Origin: CAZISM01 sp964541895
GTDB taxonomy: Bacteria > Zhuqueibacterota > Zhuqueibacteria > Residuimicrobiales > Residuimicrobiaceae
Assembly (NCBI GenBank): GCA_964541895.1
Contig: CAZISM010000012.1
Span: forward strand, 1-64,000
Direction of reading: 5' to 3'
Length of the DNA: 64,000 nt
The notes beneath the pieces were generated by a model. It saw only the letters and a program-made list of their open reading frames with translations, did not search any database and was not told the origin of the DNA. Both the position numbers and the translations under genes were made by a program. The stretch's first letter is position 1, and each line of letters opens with the position of its first letter. This document shows positions 1 through 8,105 of the stretch, one piece after another.

Positions 1-2
1 CG

Positions 3-1004
3 GTTATCCGCGAATCCCTCAGTCTCATGTACGATCTCAACAGCGAACAGTCCTACGCGGTCAATCAGTACGTGCTGACGATCTGGAAGCGCATTCATGA
101 AGCGGTGGACGTTGCCCTGCAGAACATGAAACCGGCCTCTCTGCATACGGCCATCGGTGAGGCCCATTTCGGCGTCAACCGGCGGCAGCAGAAAGAGAGC
201 GGCGTGGTCATTGGCGTCAACGACACAGGTCCGGTGGATCACAGTGTGCCGGTATTAAAGATGGTCGCTGCCGACCAGGCTGTGCTGGCCGTACTCTTTA
301 GCTATGCCTGTCACAATACCACTCTCACCGGTAACAATTATCTCATTCACGGCGATTATGCCGGCGTCGCCGAGGAAGAGCTGGAGAAAACATACCCGGG
401 CAGTGTGGCCCTGTTCATGGCCGGATTTGCCGGAGATACCAATCCAAATCCGCGCGGCACCATGGAACTGGCCATAGCACACGGACAGAGCCTGGCCGCT
501 GCGGTGAACACAGCTTTATCGGGAGCTGTACGTCCGGTGACCGGACCCTTGCGCACCCGCCTGAATCATGTCAAGCTGCCCTTTTCGACGCCGCCGACCC
601 GCCAGGAGCTGGAAGCGAAATTGCAGGACAAGGATAAATATGTTCAGCGCAACGCTAAAGGGCTGCTGGAAAAATTGAACAGCAAAGGCAAACTGCCCAA
701 GTATTATGAGTATCCGATTGAAGTCGTTCAGTGGGGCAAGGACTTGACCCTGGTGGCTCTGGCCGGCGAAGTGGTGGTGGATTATGCGGATCGCCTGCGC
801 CGTGAGATTCCGCCGGCCGAACAGCTGTGGCTGGTCGGCTACAGCAACGATGTCTTTGCCTACATTCCCTCCCTTCGCATCATGGAAGAGGGCGGTTATG
901 AACCGGCGAATTCCATGATCTATTACGGACTCTGGCCATGGGCCCAAGAGGTCGAAGAGATTCTGGTGAAACGAATCACAGAGCAAGTGAACAAATCAAG
1001 ATAG
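3..1004 (+). CDS. Neutral/alkaline ceramidase-like hydrolase, 5' truncated by window edge
   Basis: The reading frame is open to the left edge, so the N-terminus is missing; the first ATG at 27 is probably internal. The visible part resembles the neutral/alkaline non-lysosomal ceramidase N-terminal domain (PF04734 family). It has the Zn-ligand region SYACHNTTL, a following IHGDYAG segment, and the block AGFAGDTNPNPRG. In true ceramidases the nucleophile serine lies in a GDxSPN block. Here the serine position is Asn, as in many distant environmental homologues, so ceramide hydrolysis is not assured. It could be another amidase-like metal hydrolase. The gene ends 15 bases before a metallophosphoesterase on the same strand, so the two may be co-transcribed. 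Confidence 0.75.
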   Translation, partial: VIRESLSLMYDLNSEQSYAVNQYVLTIWKRIHEAVDVALQNMKPASLHTAIGEAHFGVNRRQQKESGVVIGVNDTGPVDHSVPVLKMVAADQAVLAVLFSYACHNTTLTGNNYLIHGDYAGVAEEELEKTYPGSVALFMAGFAGDTNPNPRGTMELAIAHGQSLAAAVNTALSGAVRPVTGPLRTRLNHVKLPFSTPPTRQELEAKLQDKDKYVQRNAKGLLEKLNSKGKLPKYYEYPIEVVQWGKDLTLVALAGEVVVDYADRLRREIPPAEQLWLVGYSNDVFAYIPSLRIMEEGGYEPANSMIYYGLWPWAQEVEEILVKRITEQVNKSR

Positions 1005-1019
1005 CACAGGACATGCGAG

Positions 1020-1834
1020 ATGAAGATCGTCAGCATAACAGACCTGCACGGCAGAACCGATAAACTCGAAAAGCTGTATCGTACCTGCGGGCCAGTAGAC
1101 CTGACCCTGATCACCGGTGATCTCACCGATTTCGGCGGCCGCGACGAAGCAGAAGAGGTGGTGGACGCGGTGCGGCGCTGGTGCCCGGAGGTTCTGGCGG
1201 TGGCCGGGAATTGCGACCATCCGGGTGTGGATCACTATTTGAAAGAGTTGAATATCAGCCTTGATAAAACGTGTCTGGTGCGCCAGAGCCATGCTTTTCT
1301 CGGCATGAGCAAATCTTTGGCCGGACCGGGTCGGACCCCCAATGAAACGACGGAAGAGGATTTCGCAACCGGACTGGCGGCCGCCGCTGCCCAGGTGCCG
1401 GACGGCATGGCGAAAATACTCGTCACCCATCAGCCGCCGTATGAAACGGTCAACGACCGCGTCATGTTCGGCCGCCATGTGGGCAGCCGCGCCATCAGGG
1501 CGTTTATTGAAGAGCACAAGCCCGGCCTGGTTTTCTGTGGCCACATTCATGAAGGAGTGGGCGTCGGCNNNNNNNNNNNNNNNNNNNNNNNNNNNNNNNN
1601 NNNNNNNNNNNNNNNNNNNNNNNNNNNNNNNNNNNNNNNNNNNNNNNNNNNNNNNNNNNNNNNNNNNNGCACAAGCCCGGCCTGGTTTTCTGTGGCCACA
1701 TTCATGAAGGAGTGGGCGTCGGCGCCATCGGCACCACCCGCATCATCAATCCCGGCCCGCTCAGCAAGGGCCACTACGCCTATGCGCAGTACGACCATCC
1801 TGACTGGACAGTCGAGATCCGTCCGATAGATTAA
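1020..1834 (+). CDS. Calcineurin-like metallophosphoesterase, split by a false assembly gap
   Basis: This is a small metallophosphoesterase of the YfcE/MJ0936 or icc-like type. The motifs are ITDLHGR (metal-binding D-x-H), ITGDLTDFGG (GD), AGNCDH (GNxD/H), VTHQPPY and GHIHEG (GHxH). A run of 100 Ns at 1569-1668 interrupts it and is flanked by an identical 55-bp segment (1514-1568 and 1669-1723). Joining 1568 directly to 1724 keeps frame and gives a clean 219-residue protein ending TVEIRPID with stop at 1832-1834. The family's usual size is about 160-250 residues. The substrate cannot be told from sequence. It starts 15 bases after the ceramidase-like gene. Confidence 0.85.
1514..1723. other. 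False assembly gap: 100 Ns between identical 55-bp ends
   Basis: Bases 1514-1568 and 1669-1723 are identical (55 bp), with exactly 100 Ns between them. This is what a scaffolder leaves when two contigs overlap but are not merged. Collapsing one copy plus the Ns restores the metallophosphoesterase frame. Confidence 0.95.
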
Positions 1835-1854
1835 GAGCGTTTTGACAGGATTAC

Positions 1855-1984
1855 AGGATTGACCGGATAAGCAATAGACTTGCCGGCAGAGAACCCTTTT
1901 TCTCGCCGCTGCACATTCCGACAGGAGATTGAGAGCCTGGTCGACAGGATTGACCGGATAAGCAGAGGACCTGCCGGCAGAAAA
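1855..1984. repeat. Two imperfect 39-bp direct repeats in the spacer
   Basis: Copies at 1855-1893 and 1946-1984 share AGGATTGACCGGATAAGCA and then a TGCCGGCAGA block, with a few substitutions. The first is preceded by another GACAGGATT unit at 1844. They are 91 bases apart and look like a decayed intergenic repeat of unknown role. Confidence 0.6.
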
Positions 1985-2115
1985 GTCTGGCAAAAATCAG
2001 TTTGTTCTCGTCACCATGCCCTGCTACCGGCGAAAGTATCGATGGAGCCGCCTCCCGGGCGCGACTCGGTAGGCATATTCTATTCGACCAAACCGTATAT
2101 GGATTCGATGACACC

Positions 2116-2198
2116 GGTCGCGTAGCGACCCTGCGAAGGTAGCCAGGCGTTTCAACGCCTGGACTCGATAGCCAACAAATCGCGTCGCGTAGCGACGC
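2116..2198. repeat. Cluster of three short perfect hairpins
   Basis: Three palindromes lie within 83 bases: GGTCGC-GTA-GCGACC at 2116-2130, CCAGGCGTT-TC-AACGCCTGG at 2143-2162, and GCGTCGC-GTA-GCGACGC at 2182-2198. The outer two share the GTCGCGTAGCGAC core, so the unit resembles a REP/BIME-like element with a central hairpin. No coding sequence was seen in the spacer 1835-2399. Confidence 0.55.
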
Positions 2199-2303
2199 AC
2201 GAAACCCCTATTGCTGAAAAATAGCAAACCTTGTATCACCGAATACGCCACCACCTCACATCGCAAAGAATAAAACTCCACATCCGGATATCATACTTGC
2301 TTT

Positions 2304-2317
2304 ACAATTTGAATTGT
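2304..2317. promoter_or_regulatory. 14-bp palindrome upstream of the OPT transporter
   Basis: ACAATT-TG-AATTGT at 2304-2317 lies in AT-rich DNA 83 bases before the transporter start, with a TATTAT-like box just downstream. It may be an operator or part of the promoter; this is inference only. The transporter's ribosome-binding site AAGGAG sits 5 bases before its ATG. Confidence 0.3.
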
Positions 2318-2399
2318 ATTATCTTTCATGCAATGCAGACGAAATCTATTGCAAAAATGATTATATACTAAATCGTTATCACCAGCAAAAGGAGACCTT

Positions 2400-4475
2400 A
2401 TGTCCGATAAAAAATTCCAGCCTCTGGTTCCGCCAAACTCCAACATGTCCGAATTCACCATCCGCGCGCTGATCATCGGGCTGATCATGTGTGTTGTGCT
2501 GGGTGCGGCTAATGCCTATCTCGGACTGAAAGCGGGCATGACCATCGCTGCGACCTATCCGGCGGCGGTCATCGGCATGACCATCCTGCGGCTCTTCAGG
2601 GGTTCCATCCTCGAAGAAAATTTCTCCCGAACGGTCGGTTCCATCGGTGAATCGGTGGCCGCCGGCGCCATCTTTACCGTGCCTGCTTTCTATGTGGCTG
2701 GATTGTGGCGGCCGTTCTACACCACCGCCAATTACCTCACCGCCACGGTGATCCTGATCGCCGGCGGTGTGCTGGGCATCATGTTCGTCGCCCTGCTGCG
2801 CCGCGTGATGGTCGAAGACACCTCCCTCCCCTATCCCGAATCCATCGCTGCGGCCGAAATTCACAAAGCCGGACGCACCTCCGGCACCGGGTCAAAGTTC
2901 CTGTTCAGCGCCATGCTGGGCGGCGCGCTCGTCAAAGCCCTTGCCGAATTCAAACTCTTTGCCGAGACCTGGGAACATTTCATCACCTTTGCCAAAAAGA
3001 CCATCACCGGCACCGCCATTCCGGGACAGGGCGGCCTCCTGATCAGTTCGCCCGGCATCAGTCCGGCCTACATGGGCGTCGGCTACATCATCGGGCCCAA
3101 ACTGGGCGCGCTCAATTTCAGCGGCGGTCTGATGGCCTGGGGCCTGTTGACTCCCATCATCATGTACTTCCTCTCCCCCTCCTTTACGCCGGATTTTCTG
3201 TCGACCTGGGCCAACTATCTCATGGGACTCGATTCCACTCTGACCCTGACGGACGCCACCGCCAAAGTGAGCGATCCGGTGTTTCAGATGTACGCCATCT
3301 GGCGCTACATTGTCAAACCCATCGCCATCGGCGGTATGTTGATGGGCGCCGGTTTCACCCTGTTCAGAATGCGCAAGAGCCTCATCGCCGGCATCAGCCG
3401 CTCGGTCACGGACGTCAAGAAAGCGGCTTCCGGAAGCGCAGTTGTTCATGAGCGCACTGAAAAAGACCTTAAATTCTCCTGGATCATCATCGGCATTCTC
3501 GCCGCGGCGGTGATCACCTTCCTTGTCACCAAATTTATCTTTGGCACCAGCCTGTTGGTGGCCGTCGTCGCCGCAACCGTGCTGATCGTGCTCGCCTTTT
3601 TCTTTGCCGCCATTTCCGGTTACCTGGTGGGCATCATGGGTTCCAGCAACAATCCCATCAGCGGCCTGACGCTCACAGCGCTGGTGGTGACGGCCCTCAT
3701 CCTGGTAGCCATCGGCGTCAGCCAGGGCCATGCCGGCGTCGCTGCTGTGCTGGGCGTTGCGGCCATCGTCTGCGTCGCTGCTGCGGTTGCGGGTGAAATG
3801 CTGCAGGACCTCAAGGCTGGACACATTCTGGGCGGTACACCCTGGAAGATGCAGATCGGCAACCTCATCGGCGTGGTCATTGCCGGTCTGGTCATGTTCG
3901 GTGTGCTGCATTTCCTCAATCAGGCCGACATAGCTCAGGGCGTCAAAGAAGGGTACGACGGCGGATTCGGCAGTCCCAAGCTGTCGGCGCCTCAGGCGGG
4001 ATTGATGGCCATGTTGTCGCAGGGTATTGTCGGCGGACAGATGTCCTGGCCGTTGATTATCTGCGGTATGCTGCTGGGAACGGCTTTTATTTTGATGCAG
4101 GTGCGCAGCCCGATGCTGGTGGCGGTGGGCATGTACCTGCCGCTGGAAACCACCTTTGCCATATTTGTCGGCGGCGCGGTCAAGGGCATCGTTGACATGG
4201 TCTGTGAAAAGAAAGGGTTCAACGCCGCGCAAAAAGCCCGTGTGGAAAACGTCGGTATTCTCCTCGCTGCCGGTTTCATCGCCGGAGAAGCGCTCACCGG
4301 TTTGGCTTTTGCACCGTTAAAGATAGCCCAGATCGATTTGTGGCGAATCTTTGAAAAAGCGCCCATCTCTATCGGTCTGGTCGTTCTGATCCTGATCTCG
4401 CTGATCATGATCCTGGTGCCGGTGCGCAACGCCGGCCGTCCGGACGAACCCGCGCCCCCGCCGGTGTCCATGTAA
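2400..4475 (+). CDS. OPT-family oligopeptide transporter
   Basis: This 691-residue, very hydrophobic protein belongs to the OPT (oligopeptide transporter) superfamily, bacterial OPT/YSL-like branch. The N-terminal block with NAYLGLKAGMTIAATYPAAV is the family's hallmark, and later segments (GSSNNPISG, QVRSPMLVAVGMYLPLE) also fit. It should lie in the inner membrane and import small peptides or metal chelates by proton coupling; the substrate is unknown. The length is normal for the bacterial group. The start has a good AAGGAG site. It is monocistronic: divergent or unrelated genes lie on both sides and a strong terminator follows within 20 bases. Confidence 0.92.
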   Translation: MSDKKFQPLVPPNSNMSEFTIRALIIGLIMCVVLGAANAYLGLKAGMTIAATYPAAVIGMTILRLFRGSILEENFSRTVGSIGESVAAGAIFTVPAFYVAGLWRPFYTTANYLTATVILIAGGVLGIMFVALLRRVMVEDTSLPYPESIAAAEIHKAGRTSGTGSKFLFSAMLGGALVKALAEFKLFAETWEHFITFAKKTITGTAIPGQGGLLISSPGISPAYMGVGYIIGPKLGALNFSGGLMAWGLLTPIIMYFLSPSFTPDFLSTWANYLMGLDSTLTLTDATAKVSDPVFQMYAIWRYIVKPIAIGGMLMGAGFTLFRMRKSLIAGISRSVTDVKKAASGSAVVHERTEKDLKFSWIIIGILAAAVITFLVTKFIFGTSLLVAVVAATVLIVLAFFFAAISGYLVGIMGSSNNPISGLTLTALVVTALILVAIGVSQGHAGVAAVLGVAAIVCVAAAVAGEMLQDLKAGHILGGTPWKMQIGNLIGVVIAGLVMFGVLHFLNQADIAQGVKEGYDGGFGSPKLSAPQAGLMAMLSQGIVGGQMSWPLIICGMLLGTAFILMQVRSPMLVAVGMYLPLETTFAIFVGGAVKGIVDMVCEKKGFNAAQKARVENVGILLAAGFIAGEALTGLAFAPLKIAQIDLWRIFEKAPISIGLVVLILISLIMILVPVRNAGRPDEPAPPPVSM

Positions 4476-4491
4476 TTTTTTTCTCAACAGC

Positions 4492-4526
4492 AAAACAGGC
4501 GACGGAGATGCTCCGCCGCCTGTTTT
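4492..4526 (+). terminator. Rho-independent terminator of the OPT transporter
   Basis: A 16-bp stem (AAAACAGGCGACGGAG pairing with CTCCGCCGCCTGTTTT, one mismatch) with a 3-base loop ends in a T-rich tract. It starts 17 bases after the transporter stop codon. Confidence 0.9.
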
Positions 4527-4719
4527 GTTTTCTAACCATCGTAAAATGTCCAACTTTGATTGATCACACGGACAGATTTTTAAACCTTTTGCAACTACGA
4601 AATGCGCAAAATGCACAAATAGAGCATTCAAACTAAAGCAATTTTTATTTGCCTCGGCTTTATGCCTGATAACGCCGAACCTTTAGATTATTCCTCAAAT
4701 GCATTCAATGTCTACTTTT

Positions 4720-5403
4720 TTAACTTACCAGCGTGGTCAGCAGTTTTACAAGCCGGTCAAATCTCGCCTTCTGCGTGGCCGGTTCGAGATGGCCGCGTAT
4801 GGCTTCCAGTTTTTCTTCATCGTTTAAAATTTCTATGAACTCGTCACGTATAAACAATTTCACGTTTTGATCGGCTTGCTGGATGTCCGTGATTGCATTT
4901 ATCCGGTTATCGAGGATGTAAACGATATCTTCAAAATCATGACTTGTTCTAGGATCCGAGCCGCGACTTTTAAATGCAGCGAATTTTGAAGCCAAATAGT
5001 AAGGGAATGGCATAATTCTAATCGGAACATCCCCTAGCTTCCGGAGTTCGGCTTGCTCAAAACCCGGCTTAAACCACGGATTCGCCGGTGCCCAACCGAT
5101 ACGTTCGGTTGCCATGACATCCACAAGGATATCATTATACACAAAACGGCACATTACTTTTTCTTCTTTGGCGAACTGAAAACCAAGTTTAAACAAACGT
5201 ACTGTCAATTGCTCGAGCTCTAATGATGATGCAATTTGAACGACTATGTCTATGTCTTTTGTTGGTCGCATCTCGGGAGCGCCAGGATCATTTACATAGA
5301 GGGCTGCTACAGCTCCACCAACAAAAACCACCTTGTCGTTAAGAGTGTCCAAGGCACGAGCGATCAGAATAACATGTTCAATACTTGCCGTTTTATTCAA
5401 CAT
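4720..5403 (-). CDS. AbiEii-like / DUF6036-type nucleotidyltransferase (possible toxin)
   Basis: A 227-residue protein with the minimal nucleotidyltransferase signature: VGGAVAALY at about residues 28-36, the catalytic pair TKDIDIVV (Asp50, Asp52) and a third acidic residue in ILVDVMAT (Asp95). This matches AbiEii/DUF6036 nucleotidyltransferases, which act as toxins in some type IV-like toxin-antitoxin pairs; others have unknown targets. It follows an HTH protein on the same strand with a 35-base gap, the gene order seen in AbiE-like modules. The toxin role is inference from context; the fold assignment is well supported. The C-terminal half (FPYYLASKFAAFKSRG, HDFEDIVYILDNR) is also typical of the family. 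Confidence 0.8.
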   Translation of the reverse strand: MLNKTASIEHVILIARALDTLNDKVVFVGGAVAALYVNDPGAPEMRPTKDIDIVVQIASSLELEQLTVRLFKLGFQFAKEEKVMCRFVYNDILVDVMATERIGWAPANPWFKPGFEQAELRKLGDVPIRIMPFPYYLASKFAAFKSRGSDPRTSHDFEDIVYILDNRINAITDIQQADQNVKLFIRDEFIEILNDEEKLEAIRGHLEPATQKARFDRLVKLLTTLVS

Positions 5404-5438
5404 CTTTATGCCTGTACCATTCTATGCTTGCTGCCGGA

Positions 5439-5957
5439 CTATTCAGATAAAATGCGTTTACGCAGTTCTGCCAGTGCGGCTTGCCTTTCTCGGGCCCGAT
5501 TTAAACGAATAGCATCGACGAGCGTGAGCATTTCGTATAATACAGGGTCTTGCAAACAGGCTTGCGCTACACCAGGATGCAGGGGCGCGATGGCCTGACC
5601 TCGCTCCTTGCCCTCTGCCCATGGCCAGACAAAACCCACTTCCGCTGCAAACTGCTTATTCAGCGGCGGACCGCTGATGGCTGTGGCCAGGCCGCGCTGT
5701 ACGGCTCCGGGTTCTGCCGGAAAGACATACCGCAATCCGGATTCAATGAAATCAAGCAAATTGTTCTTCATCAGCTGTTTTTTATCAGCCGCGATCAGCT
5801 GCGCCAGTTGAGAGCGATGCAGCGATTCGCTCACCTCGCTGGCACTGATTTGCAAAGAGCGGGCCAAATCTTTGGCCTGCCACGGCTTGTCTTTCAGGGC
5901 CGCTATTTTTAGCAATATCAAGATATCATGCGGCCGCATGCCATTATGCTTTTTCAT
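5439..5957 (-). CDS. Winged-HTH protein, probable regulator/antitoxin of the nucleotidyltransferase
   Basis: A 172-residue protein. The first 65 residues read as a MarR-like winged helix-turn-helix: HDILILLKIAAL, then AKDLARSLQISASEVSESL as the recognition region. The remainder (SGLRYVFPAEPG, GPPLNKQF, WPWAEGKERGQ, HPGVAQACLQDPVLYEMLTL) is a separate domain I do not recognise by name. It is the first gene of a two-gene operon with the nucleotidyltransferase. A perfect inverted repeat lies 14-42 bases before its start, which suggests autoregulation. By context it would be the antitoxin or repressor; that is inference. Confidence 0.7.
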   Translation of the reverse strand: MKKHNGMRPHDILILLKIAALKDKPWQAKDLARSLQISASEVSESLHRSQLAQLIAADKKQLMKNNLLDFIESGLRYVFPAEPGAVQRGLATAISGPPLNKQFAAEVGFVWPWAEGKERGQAIAPLHPGVAQACLQDPVLYEMLTLVDAIRLNRARERQAALAELRKRILSE

Positions 5958-5970
5958 AACAAATCCTTGA

Positions 5971-5999
5971 TTTGCAATTCGCGATTCGCGTATTGCAAA
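5971..5999 (-). promoter_or_regulatory. Inverted-repeat operator before the HTH/nucleotidyltransferase operon
   Basis: TTTGCAAT (5971-5978) and ATTGCAAA (5992-5999) are perfect inverted arms around two tandem ATTCGCG units. They sit 14-42 bases upstream of the HTH gene, where an autoregulator would bind. ATTCGCG recurs at 6120-6126 and 6130-6136. The rest of the 5958-6332 spacer is AT-rich with no gene seen. Confidence 0.5.
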
Positions 6000-6199
6000 T
6001 TAGTACATTATTATTGAAAAATCAACACCTTTTAGCATTGCTCTTTTTTTGTATCATTTTCTGCAGAGTAACAACTAATCGCAAAAAAGCAACAGAGGTT
6101 TTGTAATCGCGAGTGTTCTATTCGCGTTCATTCGCGGTTTCACTCCTTGACCATTTTACAGAAAAACCGCTGACCGTACGATACTTTTCTCGAAAAGTT

Positions 6200-6222
6200 C
6201 TAGAAATCTATTATATTTCTTG
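6200..6222 (+). promoter_or_regulatory. Putative promoter/operator of the VapBC-like pair
   Basis: The arms CTAGAAAT (6200-6207) and ATTTCTTG (6215-6222) form an inverted repeat with one mismatch around an AT-rich centre. A TATTATATT box follows at about 6239. It lies about 110 bases before the antitoxin gene and fits a self-regulated toxin-antitoxin promoter, though this is unproven. Confidence 0.35.
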
Positions 6223-6332
6223 AATTTTACCTAAATAGTATTATATTAGAACTTGGACGGGAGAACCGATGTACGTCATTTTTTCTTTGCACAAAAGCCG
6301 GCTTCCGGCTTTGGATCCATTAGAGGTAATCC

Positions 6333-6575
6333 ATGAAAACCAAAATCGGTACTGTGATGGACACAGAGTTGGTGAAGCAGCTCAAGGAGCGTTCTGTTCG
6401 CGAAGATAGATCCATCAGCGATATATTGCAGGATGCCTTGCAGGTTTATCTGAAAGCAGGCCCCAGGCGACGTGAACTGCGCGTCGCGGCTGTGGAAAGC
6501 TTTTGCTCCAAGCCGTTTCATCTGTCCAACCTGGAAATCCGGCAGATTCTCGCAGAGGAGTATTTTGAACAATGA
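6333..6575 (+). CDS. RHH/CopG-like antitoxin (VapB-type)
   Basis: An 80-residue protein with an N-terminal ribbon-helix-helix pattern: a short strand (KIGTVMDTEL), then two helices (VKQLKERSVREDRS and SISDILQDALQVYLK). The C-terminal tail, about 40 residues, would wrap the toxin. GAGGT lies 5 bases before the ATG. The stop overlaps the start of the PIN-domain gene in ATGA, so translation is coupled. It likely neutralises the toxin and represses the pair's promoter. Confidence 0.8.
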   Translation: MKTKIGTVMDTELVKQLKERSVREDRSISDILQDALQVYLKAGPRRRELRVAAVESFCSKPFHLSNLEIRQILAEEYFEQ

Positions 6576-7078
6576 ATCTGACTAAAATTCCAGCAGATGA
6601 ATTCGTCCTGCTCGATGCCAATATCCTTATTTATGCGTTGCAACAGCAGTCCCGCCAGTGCATTGAGTTGCTGCGGCGCTGTGCGGAAGAGCAGGTGATC
6701 GGCTACATCGCGGACAATATTCTAGCGGAAGTTTTACATACCCTGATGATCGCTGAAGCGCGCGACAACAATTGGATAGCCGGCGCCAATCCCGCCCGGC
6801 AATTGAGCGAGCAGCCCAAGAGGGTCATGGCTTTGCATCGTTATGAAGGCCTGCTCAGGGATATTCTCAACATGGGATTGCGGATGGAGTCGCTGCAGCG
6901 GGAAGATTTCATCTCTGCGCTGGTCGTTCAGCGGCAGAGCGGTTTGCTGACCAACGACGCTCTGTTGGTGGCGATGGCCATGCGTCTGCGCATCAAAGCC
7001 ATCGCCAGCGCCGACCATGCGTTCAAGCGCCAGCAAGGGATCATGCTCTATTCACCTGATGATTTGCTGATGGAATGA
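6572..7078 (+). CDS. PIN-domain ribonuclease toxin (VapC-type)
   Basis: A 168-residue PIN-domain protein. The acidic active-site residues are visible: Asp15 in LLDANILIY, Glu53 in NILAEVLH, Asp129 in LLTNDALLVA and Asp148 in ASADHAF. This family cleaves RNA with Mg2+ and acts as the toxin of VapBC pairs. It overlaps the RHH antitoxin gene by 4 bases. At 168 residues it is longer than the usual 130-145, owing to an extra helical stretch at about residues 64-92. The RNA target cannot be predicted. Confidence 0.85.
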   Translation: MNLTKIPADEFVLLDANILIYALQQQSRQCIELLRRCAEEQVIGYIADNILAEVLHTLMIAEARDNNWIAGANPARQLSEQPKRVMALHRYEGLLRDILNMGLRMESLQREDFISALVVQRQSGLLTNDALLVAMAMRLRIKAIASADHAFKRQQGIMLYSPDDLLME

Positions 7079-7291
7079 GCCTTTTGATAATGAACGCCAA
7101 TAGAACATTCGCGTTCTCTATTCTTGACTCTTTTTGAAATATCCTACATAGCGTCCACAAATTGCAATATCCGACTGAGCCGTTTTTTAGCCACAAAAAG
7201 CATCCATACCGCCGCGCAGTTCATCGCAGCTGGACCAGAGAGAGGTGTAAAGTTCGGATTTTTTCAGGGGCATAGCAGTCTCGTGATTTGA

Positions 7292-7648
7292 TTATTTCTT
7301 TTGGCGAATGGCAACTTTGTAAAGGGCCGGCGCAGTGCATAGGGGCGTCAGATCGCCTGTAATGATTTTGAGATCAGCTGAATTGGTCGCTTCCTTAAAA
7401 TTGTAAATTCGATACAGAGCATAGCTTTCTTTTTCAAGCCGGCTCTTTTCCAGCTCGTTTCGAGTAATGTAAAAAGTCTGCTCAAAACGGCCCGTCGCGG
7501 TTTTGACCTCGATATATTTGGAATTACCTTCCTTGTAAAAAGATTCGATGTCAAAACCGGCTCCGTCGCCCATTTCGGAAGATATATGCCGAATTTCAAT
7601 GGCCAAATCTTTACTGCCCGAAAGGCCGCACGGCTGTATAGACCGCAC
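7292..7648 (-). pseudogene. DUF3883-domain fragment
   Basis: A 118-residue frame beginning at a GTG with no ribosome-binding site. From about residue 20 it matches DUF3883 (GDGAGFDIESF, KYIEVKTATG, FYITRNELEKS, ALYRIYNF), a PD-(D/E)xK-like domain usually found at the C-terminus of large defence or restriction-associated proteins. Nothing upstream supplies the expected N-terminal part, and a stop lies just before the GTG. It is therefore best read as the remnant of a longer gene, though a short stand-alone protein is possible. It lies between a VapBC pair and a DUF4062 gene. Confidence 0.55.
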
Positions 7649-7991
7649 ATTTGACTAATGCATGCTGAGATAAAAAAAGGCACAACACTCATATCTGCAA
7701 GATAAAAATGTTGTGCCCATATTTAAAACCCCACCCGAATTGTTCGCCGCTTGTGCATAATTTGATAAAGTTTATAAAAATAACCGGTTTTATGCAAGTT
7801 ATTTCTGGGGTAGAGGATGAAGTTCATCTAGGCCGGCTTTTGCATATCTGATCGCCTCGAGAATTTATCCCCGGGCGGAACCATGGATCGGGCATTTGCC
7901 CGAGATACACCCGGGTAGTCATTCAGGATTCGGTTTCCATTTCGGCAACAGTCATGCGCCTTGATGAAAAAACAGTGCCTTTGGTGGCGCC

Positions 7992-8071
7992 GATCAGCTA
8001 ACAGATTTTTCGGCGCGGTAAATCGACCATAACATCGCAGGTTTCCACTGTTGCGCGCCTCAAAATGACAC
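7992..8071. repeat. Degenerate copy of a dispersed repeat (also at 16.4 kb)
   Basis: This stretch aligns with 16405-16484: both contain ACAGATT(T/C)TTCGGCGCGG(T/C)AAATC, then CCATAAC, then GCGCCTCA(A/G)AATGACA. The two are roughly three-quarters identical by eye. The ends, AGATTCTTC and CAGAATGACA, are the arms of a widespread bacterial intergenic repeat. Otherwise I see nothing in 7651-8105. Confidence 0.6.
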
Positions 8072-8105
8072 GGATAAGGTACAATGTTCCGTCTTGAAGG
8101 TTCTG

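Noticed and set aside
1569..1668. Disrupted phosphoesterase as a real pseudogene
   Set aside because: The frame break is made by the 155 extra bases of the false gap.
2892..4232. A 446-codon frame opposite the OPT transporter
   Set aside because: His- and Gln-rich composition without motifs; shadow of the transporter gene.
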